The notes under the pieces were generated by a model, which was not told where the DNA came from, made no database searches, and saw only the letters and a list, made by a program, of their open reading frames with translations. Below, piece by piece: positions 28,529 to 37,695 of a stretch of 64,000 nt of DNA. A program made the position numbers and the translations under genes. The DNA comes from Planococcus sp. MSAK28401 (GTDB lineage: Bacteria > Bacillota > Bacilli > Bacillales_A > Planococcaceae), in assembly GCF_018283455.1 (NCBI RefSeq), contig NZ_JAAMTH010000001.1:1779501-1843500 (forward strand), in the 5' to 3' direction. How positions within the stretch are numbered: the first letter of the stretch is position 1; each line of letters starts with the position of its first letter.

Positions 28529-30541
28529 TTATTTATATTGGTTGCTGCGTTTCATATCGCGAATGGCCTGAATCGATAACCTGACGAGCAAAATGACGCA
28601 TAAGAACAATCCCCCGTATGCGGCTGTATTCAAGTAAATTGCGTACACCGTATCGATGAATTGGGCAATCGCCAGCAAGGCTGCTGATATGAACCCGAAC
28701 GTAATTCCCGACATCAATAAGACGAACCTGGAAAATAACTGCATGACGAATCCGGAGTTATGCTTATCGGAAAACACGTCATGGTGCAAAATAATCTTGC
28801 CGCCTTCTACTCGACGGATCAATTGGTCGATGCGTTTCGGCAGTTTGGCGACTTCCGGCAAGATGAGCACCAATTCCTCCTCGATGCGTTCTTTTGTCGC
28901 GAGCGGCTGTTTAAATGGTTTTTTCAACACAGAGGTTTTGTATTCTTTCGCGAAGCTTTTCGCTTCCGTGAACATATCAAAATTCGGGTCGATGGTGTGC
29001 AGGGTGCTGTCGAGGCTGATCAACGACCTTAACGCAATCCCGACGGACGGATAAAACGCCAAACCGAATTCGCGAATGACATCGAATAAGGAATGGATCA
29101 ATTCGGCGGTTGGTATGCGGTCGACATAGGAAATCTTCAGTAAAATCTCCCCGATAGCCTGTTCAAATTTCGCCCCGTCGATTTTCTCGCTGTTTTCCAC
29201 CAGCTTTCTGACCGCATCATGGACGATGCTTGCATCGTTTTGCTGGATGCCGATGATGAAATGATTGAGCGCTTCTTGCTGAGGCGCTGTTAAGCGACCG
29301 ACCGAACCAAAATCAAGCAAAATGGGTTTGCCATCCGTTTCATCGATGAAAATATTCCCAGGATGCGGATCGGCGTGAAATATACCCGAAAACAGCATTT
29401 GTTCCAGAAATGAAAACAGCACCGTGCGACCGAATTTTTTCGGTTCGACATTGAAATGGCGAAACACCGCATCGCCTTTTGAAATGCTTTTGCCCTGGAA
29501 ATACTGCATGACAATAATCGTTGAATTGCTGTATTCCCGGTAGACTTTCGGGATTTTGACTTGATTTTTGCTGTCTTCCAGGGCATTTCTCACTTGGATC
29601 ATATTGCGCATTTCGATTTCGAAATCGATTTCCTCGCGCAAGCCGTTGGCGAATCCGACTGCCAATTCACGGAATCCGATATTTTGTGCCCATGTGGATT
29701 TGCTGGACACCCATTCGGCAAATTCCACGAGAATATCTAAATCGTCTCGCATGATGGCGCTCACTTCCGGCCGCTGCATCTTGATGATGACTTCTTCATT
29801 GGTCTTGCGCAGCACACCGCGGTGTATTTGGCCGATTGATGCCGAGGCGAGCGGTTCTTTCTCGAGCTTGGAAAATACTTCTTCAATGGGCTGTGCCATG
29901 GATTTTCTCAAAATTGCCGTCACTTGCTCTTTTGGCAAAGCTCTGACGTTTTGCTGCAGCTGGCTCAGTTCCTCGATGAAGACAGGTGCGAACAAATCCG
30001 TCCTCGTCGACAATACTTGGCCGAATTTGATGAACACGCCCCCGGCTTCTTCAAGCGTCCTGCGGAAAGCGACCGCAAGCTCCCGGTTGTTTTCGCGGTG
30101 CCGCGCATACTTCAATGTGCTGGAAATGCCGTTCTTGACTGCAATCTCCAGCACTTTGCTTAAGCGTTTCTGGCGTCTCCAACGGCTGCGCAGCCTTTTC
30201 CAGATGAATTTGCGGTTCGTGATGCGTTCACCGCGGTCACCCAGTTCAATCGGATCGAATAATTCCAGTATCAAGTAGAATAGCATCGAAATCATCAACA
30301 TGCTGCCGATCCAAATGACGGTGCTGGTGTCTGTCAGCATCGTTGCGAAGGCATCGTCCATGAATTCGGTATAACGCAAATAGGAATACCAATAGACAAA
30401 TGTCGTTAGGACAATCCCCAGCACGACGGACAATATACGTTTTGTGAAATTCACTTTCGACCCCATCAACCGGCCGCTGACGAAATAAATAAAAATGGCG
30501 ATGACCAGCATTTCAGCAATCATCCGTACATATATGACCAT
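28529..30541 (-). CDS. UbiB/AarF-family (ABC1) atypical kinase
   Basis: 670 residues: three N-terminal membrane helices (about 5-25, 35-52, 75-97), a central UbiB-type kinase-like domain and two C-terminal helices (about 610-655). Family motifs present are GGVFIKFGQVLSTR (KxGQ), ASIGQIHRGVL (alanine-rich loop), HADPHPGNIFID (catalytic loop) and LLDFGSVGRL (DFG). These proteins act as ATPases in quinone or isoprenoid lipid metabolism. The long N-terminal membrane region is unlike classical UbiB. ATG 30541 follows AAAGGAG. Repeat copy B lies 142 nt upstream. Confidence 0.88.
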   Translation of the reverse strand: MVIYVRMIAEMLVIAIFIYFVSGRLMGSKVNFTKRILSVVLGIVLTTFVYWYSYLRYTEFMDDAFATMLTDTSTVIWIGSMLMISMLFYLILELFDPIELGDRGERITNRKFIWKRLRSRWRRQKRLSKVLEIAVKNGISSTLKYARHRENNRELAVAFRRTLEEAGGVFIKFGQVLSTRTDLFAPVFIEELSQLQQNVRALPKEQVTAILRKSMAQPIEEVFSKLEKEPLASASIGQIHRGVLRKTNEEVIIKMQRPEVSAIMRDDLDILVEFAEWVSSKSTWAQNIGFRELAVGFANGLREEIDFEIEMRNMIQVRNALEDSKNQVKIPKVYREYSNSTIIVMQYFQGKSISKGDAVFRHFNVEPKKFGRTVLFSFLEQMLFSGIFHADPHPGNIFIDETDGKPILLDFGSVGRLTAPQQEALNHFIIGIQQNDASIVHDAVRKLVENSEKIDGAKFEQAIGEILLKISYVDRIPTAELIHSLFDVIREFGLAFYPSVGIALRSLISLDSTLHTIDPNFDMFTEAKSFAKEYKTSVLKKPFKQPLATKERIEEELVLILPEVAKLPKRIDQLIRRVEGGKIILHHDVFSDKHNSGFVMQLFSRFVLLMSGITFGFISAALLAIAQFIDTVYAIYLNTAAYGGLFLCVILLVRLSIQAIRDMKRSNQYK

Positions 30542-30682
30542 TCGCGGACTCCTTTCGCTGAACCATAGAACCAACGATAAATTGCTGGTTCGTTTTTTAG
30601 AATACAACTATATTCCTTCTACATATGTACTTTCGAGGTATCGCCATACCCTTCCTGCTTTTTGTTTGCTGTGAATGAATTT

Positions 30683-30736
30683 TGCTTGTTGGCGGTTTTT
30701 TCTTTTTCATATTAAACCTTATGTAGTTTATTACAT
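30683..30736 (-). repeat. Intergenic element copy B (palindromic core)
   Basis: Core ATGTAGTTTATTACAT (30721-30736) preceded by CCTT and a 34-nt T-rich stretch starting TGCTTGTTGGC. By hand alignment it is about 39 of 54 identical to copy A with no gaps. It lies 142 nt upstream of the leftward UbiB/AarF gene, in the same orientation as that gene. Confidence 0.6.
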
Positions 30737-30776
30737 TTATATTTTATATCCAGCTTATCCTGCTGAATTATCTTTT

Positions 30777-31232
30777 TCACTCGTGGGATTCCGCTTGCTC
30801 CTTGACCCTGTTCATGAAGTTCAACACGGTATTTCGGGCTGCTTTTTTGCTGCCTGCCAAAAGCATCATTTTCCCTGTGACGCTCATGCCTTTGTTTTGC
30901 CCTTCATAAACAAAACGCGTGCTCTGCGCTGACTCTTTTTCCAAACTGAACGCATAGCGTACTTTGAACATCTGCCCCATCTCAAAAGCCGTCTCCCTGT
31001 ATTTTCTTTCCGGTTCATCCACATACGACAAGGTTTCAACAATATAGCGTTGCTGCTGTTTGCCCTCCGTATACACTTGCGCGTGTTTTGCGCCTGCTGC
31101 ATTATTCTCCCCTTCGAGCAGATCGTGTGATTCCACTTTTGGCATGATGCGCTGGATCTCTTCGTCCTGGAACAGTTCCCAAACCCGGTCAATCGGTGCT
31201 TCGATGACCATTTGCTCTTTCCATTTGACCAT
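30777..31232 (-). CDS. SRPBCC/START-like domain protein
   Basis: 151 residues with the polyketide-cyclase/START-like pattern: KEQMVIEAPIDRVWELFQDEEIQRIMP at the start, and a long C-terminal helix. These small helix-grip proteins bind hydrophobic ligands, and the role is unassigned. I chose ATG 31232 (AAAGG 9 nt upstream) over the ATG at 31241 that abuts the ribosome binding site. Confidence 0.75.
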   Translation of the reverse strand: MVKWKEQMVIEAPIDRVWELFQDEEIQRIMPKVESHDLLEGENNAAGAKHAQVYTEGKQQQRYIVETLSYVDEPERKYRETAFEMGQMFKVRYAFSLEKESAQSTRFVYEGQNKGMSVTGKMMLLAGSKKAARNTVLNFMNRVKEQAESHE

Positions 31233-31337
31233 TTTTCTCATCCTTTCATGAACTCTTTTCTACAATTTCTTCAAATGCATACCGCTGTCCGCCAATTCCG
31301 TTACAATGGAAAAAGTACAACGATATGGAGTGATCTG

Positions 31338-31550
31338 ATGAGAACCTCAACGATACTGTTTATTTTTTTACTGGTGATGCATCTATTGACCGTCCTCAAC
31401 ACCTTGTTGTTTGGCGGCAATTTAAATGATCTCGTGTTCTGGTTCAATTCCGCCTTATTTATGGCGGCGCTCGCTGTGTTTGTTTACCGGCGCGGCATAT
31501 TCGACGCCAAAGAAACGCCTGCTGGCGAAACTGCCAAAAAACACAAATGA
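31338..31550 (+). CDS. Small two-helix membrane protein, unknown
   Basis: 70 residues with two hydrophobic segments (about 5-23 and 31-48) and a polar tail. ATG 31338 is preceded by GGAGTGATCTG. No family recognised. The gene is flanked by a small hairpin (AATTGCTG/CAGCAATT) and a terminator at 31584-31614. Confidence 0.6.
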   Translation: MRTSTILFIFLLVMHLLTVLNTLLFGGNLNDLVFWFNSALFMAALAVFVYRRGIFDAKETPAGETAKKHK

Positions 31551-31583
31551 ATTGCTGCCATCAGCAATTCATCAATCCCCTGT

Positions 31584-31614
31584 AAAACACCGCCTGAGAT
31601 GGGCGGTGTTTTTT
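31584..31614. terminator. Bidirectional terminator
   Basis: AAAACACCGCC/GGCGGTGTTTT perfect stem with T-run, between the small membrane gene and the convergent gene at 31618. Confidence 0.88.
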
Positions 31615-31617
31615 CAA

Positions 31618-31962
31618 TTAATTCTTTTCATATGATTGAAGAATTTCTTCACATTTACCGGACAGCATGCCAGACCCAGCGAAACCTCGCAGCAAGCCTT
31701 TGACGGTCAGGTTCGTGAATTTAGGACCCATGCCCGCTGCCTGCTGTTCAAAAGCTTTTATATCGCCGCTATAGCCACGGATCAATTGCGTGAATACCTG
31801 CAGTTCAGCTTTTGACAAATCATGCACCACGATCGCCTCGTGGATCGTTGGCTCTTGCATTTTCTCTTCCAATAGATTCCCGAGCAACACTAACAGAGTC
31901 CGGTTATGAAACTTCAGTTTTTCGATTTCCTGATGCAAGCGCTCGGCTTCATCGTGTCCCAT
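31618..31962 (-). CDS. Hypothetical protein, possibly DUF1878-like
   Basis: 114 residues, helical, no membrane segment. It begins with a heptad-like stretch (AERLHQEIEKLKFHNRTLLVLLGNLLEE). The N-terminus and the HDLSKAELQVFTQLIRGYS stretch remind me of DUF1878 proteins, but I am not certain. AAGGGAG gives a good start at 31962. It is 28 nt downstream of the phosphatase gene and probably cotranscribed with it. Confidence 0.6.
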   Translation of the reverse strand: MGHDEAERLHQEIEKLKFHNRTLLVLLGNLLEEKMQEPTIHEAIVVHDLSKAELQVFTQLIRGYSGDIKAFEQQAAGMGPKFTNLTVKGLLRGFAGSGMLSGKCEEILQSYEKN

Positions 31963-31990
31963 CTGCCAAGCTCCCTTTACTTCATTGTAA

Positions 31991-32578
31991 TCACTTTGTA
32001 TTCGTATCCTTCAGTTCGAGGTGATCAATGAAATTATATTTTTGGATCTCCCAGCGCTGGCTGGCATAAGACAAGTGATTCATGCCGCCATTTTGCAAAC
32101 GGACTTCGCCGTCGTATTCCCCGTACGCCAATTGTTCCAGTATGGCATTGATGACGCCACCGTGCGCCACAACGAGCACACGCTGGTTCCCGAAGCGTTC
32201 ATTGAGTTGAGCAAGCCCATTTGACAACCTGCCGTGGAATTCTTCCGGCTGTTCCTGGCCAGGGTAATTCTTGTCCGGATACAAGCCGTAACGCTCTTCC
32301 GCTGTCATGCCTTCTGCTTTGCCGAAATGCTTTTCCTGGAACTCTTCCATTTCAAATACCGGCAAACGCATCGTTTCGTTGATGATCGCCGCGGTCTCTT
32401 TGGCGCGCTTGAGCGGGCTCGTCACGATGACGTCCCACGCTTCTCCCGTCAAATGATATCCACACGCGCGTGCTTGCAACTTCCCTGTGTCGTTCAGCGG
32501 CACGTCCGTCGTTCCTTGGATGCGGCCTATCTTATTCCATTCTGTTTCTCCGTGCCGAATCAGGCAGATTGTCGTCAT
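31991..32578 (-). CDS. Histidine phosphatase (phosphoglycerate mutase-like)
   Basis: 195 residues of the branch-1 histidine phosphatase family. The RHG motif CLIRHGETEWN supplies the phospho-accepting His9, the second catalytic core is VVAHGGVINAI, and the early conserved stretch is GRIQGTTDVPLNDTGKLQA. The substrate is open: broad-specificity phosphatase or alpha-ribazole-phosphatase-like. GAGGACG lies before ATG 32578. Confidence 0.88.
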   Translation of the reverse strand: MTTICLIRHGETEWNKIGRIQGTTDVPLNDTGKLQARACGYHLTGEAWDVIVTSPLKRAKETAAIINETMRLPVFEMEEFQEKHFGKAEGMTAEERYGLYPDKNYPGQEQPEEFHGRLSNGLAQLNERFGNQRVLVVAHGGVINAILEQLAYGEYDGEVRLQNGGMNHLSYASQRWEIQKYNFIDHLELKDTNTK

Positions 32579-32626
32579 CGTCCTCTACTTCCCTTCTGCT
32601 GTTAGTTGATTAATTGCTGCCAGCCA

Positions 32627-32830
32627 TCAATCTTCGCGTTGTTTTGTTTTGCGTTGTTTGCTCCAGCGCCAGAACATAATCGCTTCCCCGATCACCACAC
32701 CAATCGCACCGGCAGCGACCAAGGTCGATGTATCCGGGTCATCGTTGATCAAAAATGCAATGATGACGCCCACTACGAGTCCGCTCAGTAGAACGGCATA
32801 TGCATTTTTGCGTGATTGCAGATAATCCAC
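32627..32830 (-). CDS. Small two-helix membrane protein, unknown
   Basis: 67 residues from GTG 32830 (preceded by GGGTGCGAG). Two hydrophobic helices (AYAVLLSGLVVGVIIAFLI and TLVAAGAIGVVIGEAIMFW) and a basic tail. No family recognised. The frame is open further upstream, but that part lacks a ribosome binding site. Repeat copy C lies 99 nt upstream. Confidence 0.6.
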   Translation of the reverse strand: MDYLQSRKNAYAVLLSGLVVGVIIAFLINDDPDTSTLVAAGAIGVVIGEAIMFWRWSKQRKTKQRED

Positions 32831-32928
32831 TTTCTCGCACCCTTTCTTGTTGCTTATTATTCCATCTTGCCGAAGTTTTCCTGAGAACGCAAGAATTGTC
32901 AGCATCCAGAGTTGCCTGTACTGCTATA

Positions 32929-32982
32929 TTGTCTTGTATGCTGGTTTTAATTTTTTCAATAACCTTATGTAGTTTAATACAT
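32929..32982 (-). repeat. Intergenic element copy C (palindromic core)
   Basis: Core ATGTAGTTTAATACAT (32967-32982) preceded by CCTT and a T-rich stretch. It is more diverged from A and B outside the core, with the same layout. It lies about 99 nt upstream of the leftward gene at 32627-32830, in the same orientation. Confidence 0.55.
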
Positions 32983-33004
32983 GTAAATTAAATAAAAAGA
33001 TATT

Positions 33005-33034
33005 AAAAAAATAGAGCCAGTTTCGGCTCTATTT
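33005..33034 (-). terminator. Terminator of the NTF2-like gene
   Basis: AAATAGAGCC/GGCTCTATTT stem. The minus strand continues with a T-run. It overlaps the stop codon of the gene. Confidence 0.8.
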
Positions 33035-33394
33035 CGTTTCAACCACGAACGATGTCATTTTTGTGATTTGCAGCTCGCCGTCTCCTTGCCATTCATAAAA
33101 ATCGCAATAACAGTATTTACGCTCCCTATCATTTCCGCCTGTTGCGGTCATGACGCCTTTTACCGCACCTTCCTGCCCCGCCGCAATGATGGTGTCGATC
33201 TCAAACGCCATCTGCGTGTAATCCTGCATCCCAAAAGCCGCATCCACTACTGCCTGCCTTCCCTTTAAAGGCATCGTCCCGACCATGATCCATTCCACAT
33301 CGTCCGAAACATGCTGTTCAATGAATTCTTTCTTGCCTTTGAAAAAAGCATCGTTGAAATCCCTTAAAAAATCGGTGGTACTGCTCGTCTTCAT
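33029..33394 (-). CDS. SnoaL/NTF2-like protein
   Basis: 121-residue cone-shaped NTF2-superfamily domain: TDFLRDFNDAFFKGKKEFIEQHVSDDVEWIMVG at the start, and GRQAVVDAAFG, followed by beta strands. Such domains are ligand-binding or small-molecule isomerase folds, and the function is not deducible. ATG 33394 follows GAGGGAG. The upstream in-frame codon overlaps that site. Confidence 0.75.
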   Translation of the reverse strand: MKTSSTTDFLRDFNDAFFKGKKEFIEQHVSDDVEWIMVGTMPLKGRQAVVDAAFGMQDYTQMAFEIDTIIAAGQEGAVKGVMTATGGNDRERKYCYCDFYEWQGDGELQITKMTSFVVETK

Positions 33395-33567
33395 GGTTTT
33401 CCACTCCCTCATACTAGTAAGGATTCATTGGCTGAACAGCTGATGCTTTTTTTATCTGAATATTCAACTTATTTACAGTTTACTCTCTTTGCTGCACCCT
33501 GCCTAGCCTATTGTTTCCGATTTCCCCTGTTTATTTCGCTTCCAACTCTTCAAGCTTGATTTTTTCG

Positions 33568-33595
33568 TTGCTTGTCTCCCTTAAATGGTTATAAT
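33568..33595 (+). promoter_or_regulatory. Putative promoter of the second HPr gene
   Basis: TTGCTT (33568-33573), 16 nt, perfect TATAAT (33590-33595), 45 nt upstream of the start codon. No cre site seen nearby. Confidence 0.6.
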
Positions 33596-33639
33596 GGAAA
33601 AATGCATTGTTACATTAAGCACTGGGAGGATACATCCAT

Positions 33640-33915
33640 ATGGCCAAAAAACAATTTTTCATTACCGCAGAAGAAGGCTTGCATGCGCGTCCTGCTGCAG
33701 CACTTGTCAGTGAAGCGAACCGCTTCCAATCAGAACTCTCGCTCGAATTCAAAAACCGGACTGTCAACTTGAAATCCATACTCGGCGTCATGGGGCTTGG
33801 GATTCCGACCCGCTCTACCGTCACGATCCATGCGGACGGTGAGGACGCACAACAAGCAATACTTGGCACAACCGCCCTATTGGAAGCGCAAGGCATGATC
33901 GATTCAGGGCAATAA
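33640..33915 (+). CDS. HPr-type phosphocarrier, second copy
   Basis: 91 residues of the HPr family with both regulatory positions intact: His15 in EEGLHARPAA (phosphorylated by enzyme I) and Ser46 in VNLKSILGV (HPr kinase site). It is therefore not a Crh-type protein, which lacks His15. It differs clearly from the ptsH product at 37755 (for example GLGIPTRSTV versus [10 protein letters not shown]). It has its own promoter and converges on fruA, so it may be a fructose-linked or condition-specific HPr. Confidence 0.9.
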   Translation: MAKKQFFITAEEGLHARPAAALVSEANRFQSELSLEFKNRTVNLKSILGVMGLGIPTRSTVTIHADGEDAQQAILGTTALLEAQGMIDSGQ

Positions 33916-33957
33916 CGCCTTTGAGCGCATTTAACAGCCGCTGTTCCATAGGCACAA

Positions 33958-33995
33958 AAAAACCGCCATCCGGTAATTACCGGATGGCGGTTTTT
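33958..33995. terminator. Bidirectional terminator between the second HPr gene and fruA
   Basis: Perfect 16-bp stem AAAAACCGCCATCCGG/CCGGATGGCGGTTTTT. Confidence 0.92.
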
Positions 33996-33998
33996 CAA

Positions 33999-35930
33999 TT
34001 ATGCAGCTGTCGTGATATTTTTCTTCAGCAAGCCGACGAGAATCGCTGTCACGAATGAACCAGCGAGGATAGCGGCCAAATACATCAAGATACTTGAAAT
34101 TGCACCGCCGTCTATTAAGCCAATGACGAATACGCCGCCGTGTGGTGCACGAAGCCCGATGTCAAACAACATGACGAGCGCGCCGGTCGTGGCCGCACCT
34201 GCAACTGCTGACGGGATGACACGAGCCGGGTCGGCTGCAGCAAACGGGATGACGCCTTCAGTGATGAAACTAGCGCCGAGAACATACGCCGTCTTGCCGG
34301 CTTCGCGTTCCGGCTTGGTGAATTTCTTCTTGAACATCGTTGTTGCAATGGCCAGTCCAAGCGGTGGGACCATGCCCGCTGCCATAACGGTTGCCATGAA
34401 GTTGAAGTTCTGTGCATCGAGCATGGCGATGCCGAATGTGTAAGCGGCTTTGTTGACCGGGCCGCCCATATCGACTGCCATCATGCCGCCAAGTAAAAGT
34501 CCGACAAGAACCAGATTGGTGCCGCCAAGGCTTTCAAGGAAAGCGGAGATTCCAGTATACACTTGAGTCAAAGGCGGGTTGATCAGCATCATGATGACCC
34601 CTGTGATCAGAATGCTGAATACCGGGTAGAACAATACCGGTTTCAATCCTTCCAGGCTTTGCGGAATGCCCGAGAACACTTTCTTCACTAGCAACGTCAC
34701 GTAACCGGCAAGGAAACCAGCGATTAAACCGCCGAGGAAACCGGAACCGCCGCTAGCTTCTTCAACGCCTGTGACCGTGATTGCAAGCAAGCCACCGATC
34801 ATCCCTGGAGCAAAACCTGGACGGTCAGCAATGCTCATCGCGATAAATCCGGCAAGGACAGGAACCATCAAGAAGAACGCCGTGCCGCCGCCGATGGTTG
34901 ACAGCATCGCAGCAAACTCATTGTATTCCGGGCTATTCGGATCTGCCGCGTTAATGCCAAAGAAGAACGACAGGGCGATCAAGATCCCGCCGCCGACGAC
35001 GAATGGCAGCATGTTCGAAACGCCGTTCATCAAATGCTTGTAGAATCCTGATTTTGTCTCTGTGCCGGCATCCGCATCTTTGGTACGGTCATGCTTATAG
35101 ACAGGCGCATCTTGTGCCAGTGCGCGGTCCAAAAGCTGGTCCGCTTCGTAGATCGCTTTGCCGACTTGCGTTTGGATGACGTGCTTGCCATCGAATCTTG
35201 CCATTTCAACTTTTGTATCGGCAGCGACGATAATGGCATCCGCTTCCGCGATTTCTGCATCAGTCAAGCGGTTTTTCACGCCGCTCGATCCGTTCGTTTC
35301 CACTTTCAAGTTGATGCCGCGCTCTTTCGCACGCCCGTTAAGCTTCTCAGCCGCCATATAGGTATGTGCGATGCCTGTCGGGCAAGCCGTAACCGCTAGG
35401 ATCTTGCCGCCTGTAGCGGGTTCTGCTGTGCCGGCAACCGGTGCGCTGTCATCTGCTTGTTCTGGGCCGTCCACTTCCGCTTCTTTCGCAGAGACGATAT
35501 CAAGCACTTGCTGTTTCGACTCGGCTTCTAGGATATTGACGCGGAATTTCTCATCCATCAAAAACGTTGCGAGGCGAGACAAGGCTTCCAAGTGATCATC
35601 ATTTGCCCCGGCTGTTGCCGCAATCATGAAAAACAGCTGTGCCGGCTGCCCGTCCAACGATTCAAAGTCAATCCCGTCAAAAGAACGGCCGAACGCAATG
35701 GCCGGTGTTTTGACCGCTTCGGATTTTGCGTGGGGAATGGCGATGGTATCGCCGATCCCTGTCGTGCTTTGTTCTTCGCGTGCCAGGATATCTTTCGTGA
35801 ATTGCTTTTTGTCTTTCAATTTCCCGGCCTGGTCCAGTTGCCCAGCCAGTTCGTCCAATACTTCCCGTTTGGAGCGGGCTTTCAGATCCAGAATGATGGT
35901 GTTTTCCGTCAATAATTGTGTAATTCTCAT
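33999..35930 (-). CDS. fruA: Fructose PTS permease EIIABC
   Basis: Takes up fructose and phosphorylates it to fructose-1-phosphate. 643 residues with three fused domains. EIIA (1-150) has active His67 in DTIAIPHAKS. EIIB (about 175-270) has Cys183 in ILAVTACPTGIAHTYM. EIIC is a membrane domain from about 310 with GxxE-type loops. ATG 35930 overlaps the fruK stop (ATGA), so the two are coupled. It is the last gene of the fruR-fruK-fruA operon. Confidence 0.95.
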   Translation of the reverse strand: MRITQLLTENTIILDLKARSKREVLDELAGQLDQAGKLKDKKQFTKDILAREEQSTTGIGDTIAIPHAKSEAVKTPAIAFGRSFDGIDFESLDGQPAQLFFMIAATAGANDDHLEALSRLATFLMDEKFRVNILEAESKQQVLDIVSAKEAEVDGPEQADDSAPVAGTAEPATGGKILAVTACPTGIAHTYMAAEKLNGRAKERGINLKVETNGSSGVKNRLTDAEIAEADAIIVAADTKVEMARFDGKHVIQTQVGKAIYEADQLLDRALAQDAPVYKHDRTKDADAGTETKSGFYKHLMNGVSNMLPFVVGGGILIALSFFFGINAADPNSPEYNEFAAMLSTIGGGTAFFLMVPVLAGFIAMSIADRPGFAPGMIGGLLAITVTGVEEASGGSGFLGGLIAGFLAGYVTLLVKKVFSGIPQSLEGLKPVLFYPVFSILITGVIMMLINPPLTQVYTGISAFLESLGGTNLVLVGLLLGGMMAVDMGGPVNKAAYTFGIAMLDAQNFNFMATVMAAGMVPPLGLAIATTMFKKKFTKPEREAGKTAYVLGASFITEGVIPFAAADPARVIPSAVAGAATTGALVMLFDIGLRAPHGGVFVIGLIDGGAISSILMYLAAILAGSFVTAILVGLLKKNITTAA

Positions 35931-36859
35931 TTTGTCACATCCTTTTCTTCGAATGGGGTTACGGTTACTTCTGGGAGCAATTGTTCCACATCTGCCTGTT
36001 CGCATAAATCGGTCCGAAAAGCAGTGGCGCTTCCGCTGGCGACGCCGTATTGGAACGCTCTATCTGGCTTTTGATGCTGAATATAAGAAGCGATGAATCC
36101 TGAGACTAAGGAATCTCCAGAGCCGACGGTGTTGACGACTTTGCCTTTTGGCACCTGGGCTGTGTAGCGATGTTCACGGGAAGCATAGATGGCTCCTGCC
36201 CCGCCCATGGAGACGACGACATGTTGGACCCCTCTTTCCACCAGCAGGCTGGCATAATGGAAAGCTTGTTGTGGGGTGGTGATTTCCACCCCGAACATCT
36301 CTCCGAGTTCATGCTCGTTCGGTTTAATGAGGAAAGGCTTCGTGTCCAGCAATTCCTTCAGCGCGGGACCTGACGTGTCGAGCACGAAATGAATGCCCCG
36401 CTCCTGGCAACGATCGGCGAGATCCTTGAAGAATTGGGTCGGAACCGATGACGGCAAGCTGCCCGCCAAGACGAACCAATCGCCTTGTGCCATAACGGCA
36501 ATCTTTTCTTTCAATTGTTCAAGCTGCGCTTCCTCCAGCACCGGGCCTGGCCCATTCAATTCGGTTTCTTCGTCGGTCTTGATTTTGACATTGATTCGCG
36601 TGATGGCGCCGGTATCGATAAAATCGGTTTCGATGCCTTCTGCGTCCAGGAACTCTTCAATAAAGCGCCCTGTAAAACCACCAGCGTATCCGAGCGCACG
36701 GCTTTTCAGGCCCAAACGGCTGAGTACGCGCGAGACATTGATGCCTTTGCCGCCGGGGTAATAATACACTTCATCCGAACGGTTCAAGGCGCCGCTTTCA
36801 AAATGCGGCAAATAGGCTGTGTAATCAATGGATGGAGCGAATGTGCATGTGTAGATCAT
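35927..36859 (-). CDS. fruK: 1-phosphofructokinase
   Basis: 310-residue PfkB-family kinase that converts fructose-1-phosphate to fructose-1,6-bisphosphate. The N-terminal signature YYPGGKGINVSRVLSRLG and the C-terminal signature with the catalytic aspartate NTVGSGDSLVSGFIAS are present. Its ATG overlaps the fruR stop and its stop overlaps the fruA start, so translation of the three genes is tightly linked. Confidence 0.95.
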   Translation of the reverse strand: MIYTCTFAPSIDYTAYLPHFESGALNRSDEVYYYPGGKGINVSRVLSRLGLKSRALGYAGGFTGRFIEEFLDAEGIETDFIDTGAITRINVKIKTDEETELNGPGPVLEEAQLEQLKEKIAVMAQGDWFVLAGSLPSSVPTQFFKDLADRCQERGIHFVLDTSGPALKELLDTKPFLIKPNEHELGEMFGVEITTPQQAFHYASLLVERGVQHVVVSMGGAGAIYASREHRYTAQVPKGKVVNTVGSGDSLVSGFIASYIQHQKPDRAFQYGVASGSATAFRTDLCEQADVEQLLPEVTVTPFEEKDVTK

Positions 36860-37608
36860 TGTGTCACCACCTTAATTGTCGTTTGTCGTTCGATTTCTAC
36901 TAATGCATCATCCGGCAAGCCGTCGATGATAAGTGCGGACCGGCTTAAGTCGAATATGTGCGCAAAACTGACTTTGCCGAATTTTGATTGGTCCGCCAGC
37001 ACATAACAGCTTCTGGATAATTCCCCGGCTCTTCGTTTGACGGCCGCTTCTTCGGGGTCCGGTGTCGTGAACCCGTGGCCGGGGTGAATCCCGTTGACGC
37101 CAAGAAAGCTTTTATCAAAGCGGTAATTCTCCAGCGACTGGTTGGCCTGAGGACCAACCAAAGCACCCGTGCGCGACTTGATGAATCCGCCCGTCAAATA
37201 AGAAGTGATCCCATGCTCGATCAAGGCTTCCAGATGGCTCAGGCCATTTGTGACAACGGTTACATCTTTATCTTTTAAAAAAGGAATCATTTGCGCCGTC
37301 GTCGTGCCTGCATCCAGGAACAGCGAGTCTCCTGTTTTGACGAGTGAGGCCGCATAGCGCGCGACCAGCTGTTTTTCCTTTAGGTTCTTTGCTGCCTTAT
37401 CCGACAGGCTCGGTTCTGGCACATTTTGGGCGACCCGGCTGGCGCCGCCAAAAACGCGTTCCAGCTTCTGTAATTCCTCAAGTTCCGTCAAATCCCGGCG
37501 GATGGTGGATTCTGAAGCCGCTGTCAGTTCGACCAGCTCCTGGATTTTAATGCTCTGCTTTTCTTTCAAAAGGTTTAAAATCAGTTGATGCCGCTCCGTG
37601 GTCAGCAT
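36856..37608 (-). CDS. fruR: DeoR-family fructose operon repressor
   Basis: 250 residues: N-terminal DeoR winged helix (TERHQLILNLLKEKQSIKIQ, then LTAASESTIRRDL as recognition helix) and a sugar-phosphate-binding domain (DAGTTTAQMIPFLKDK). It likely releases DNA when fructose-1-phosphate accumulates. ATG 37608 follows GAAGGTGAGG. It is first in the operon. The promoter at 37642-37670 carries a cre site, so catabolite control is expected too. Confidence 0.92.
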   Translation of the reverse strand: MLTTERHQLILNLLKEKQSIKIQELVELTAASESTIRRDLTELEELQKLERVFGGASRVAQNVPEPSLSDKAAKNLKEKQLVARYAASLVKTGDSLFLDAGTTTAQMIPFLKDKDVTVVTNGLSHLEALIEHGITSYLTGGFIKSRTGALVGPQANQSLENYRFDKSFLGVNGIHPGHGFTTPDPEEAAVKRRAGELSRSCYVLADQSKFGKVSFAHIFDLSRSALIIDGLPDDALVEIERQTTIKVVTQ

Positions 37609-37641
37609 TCCCTCACCTTCTTTTCTTTTCTGATTAAATAG

Positions 37642-37670
37642 ATAATACTTGAAATCGTTTTCAAAATCAA
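37642..37670 (-). promoter_or_regulatory. Promoter of fruRKA
   Basis: On the minus strand TTGATT, a 17-nt spacer and TATTAT. The spacer contains the cre site at 37650-37663. Confidence 0.7.
37650..37663 (-). promoter_or_regulatory. cre (CcpA) operator in the fruRKA promoter
   Basis: TGAAAACGATTTCA on the minus strand matches the catabolite-responsive element consensus TGNAANCGNNNNCA fully. Its place between the -35 and -10 boxes predicts repression by CcpA with HPr-Ser-P. Confidence 0.8.
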
Positions 37671-37695
37671 TCACAATCTTTCATAAGAAGTCAAA

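Noticed and set aside
29568..30278. Plus-strand opening of 236 codons inside the UbiB/AarF gene
   Set aside because: Antisense of a gene with full kinase motifs; serine-rich shadow composition.
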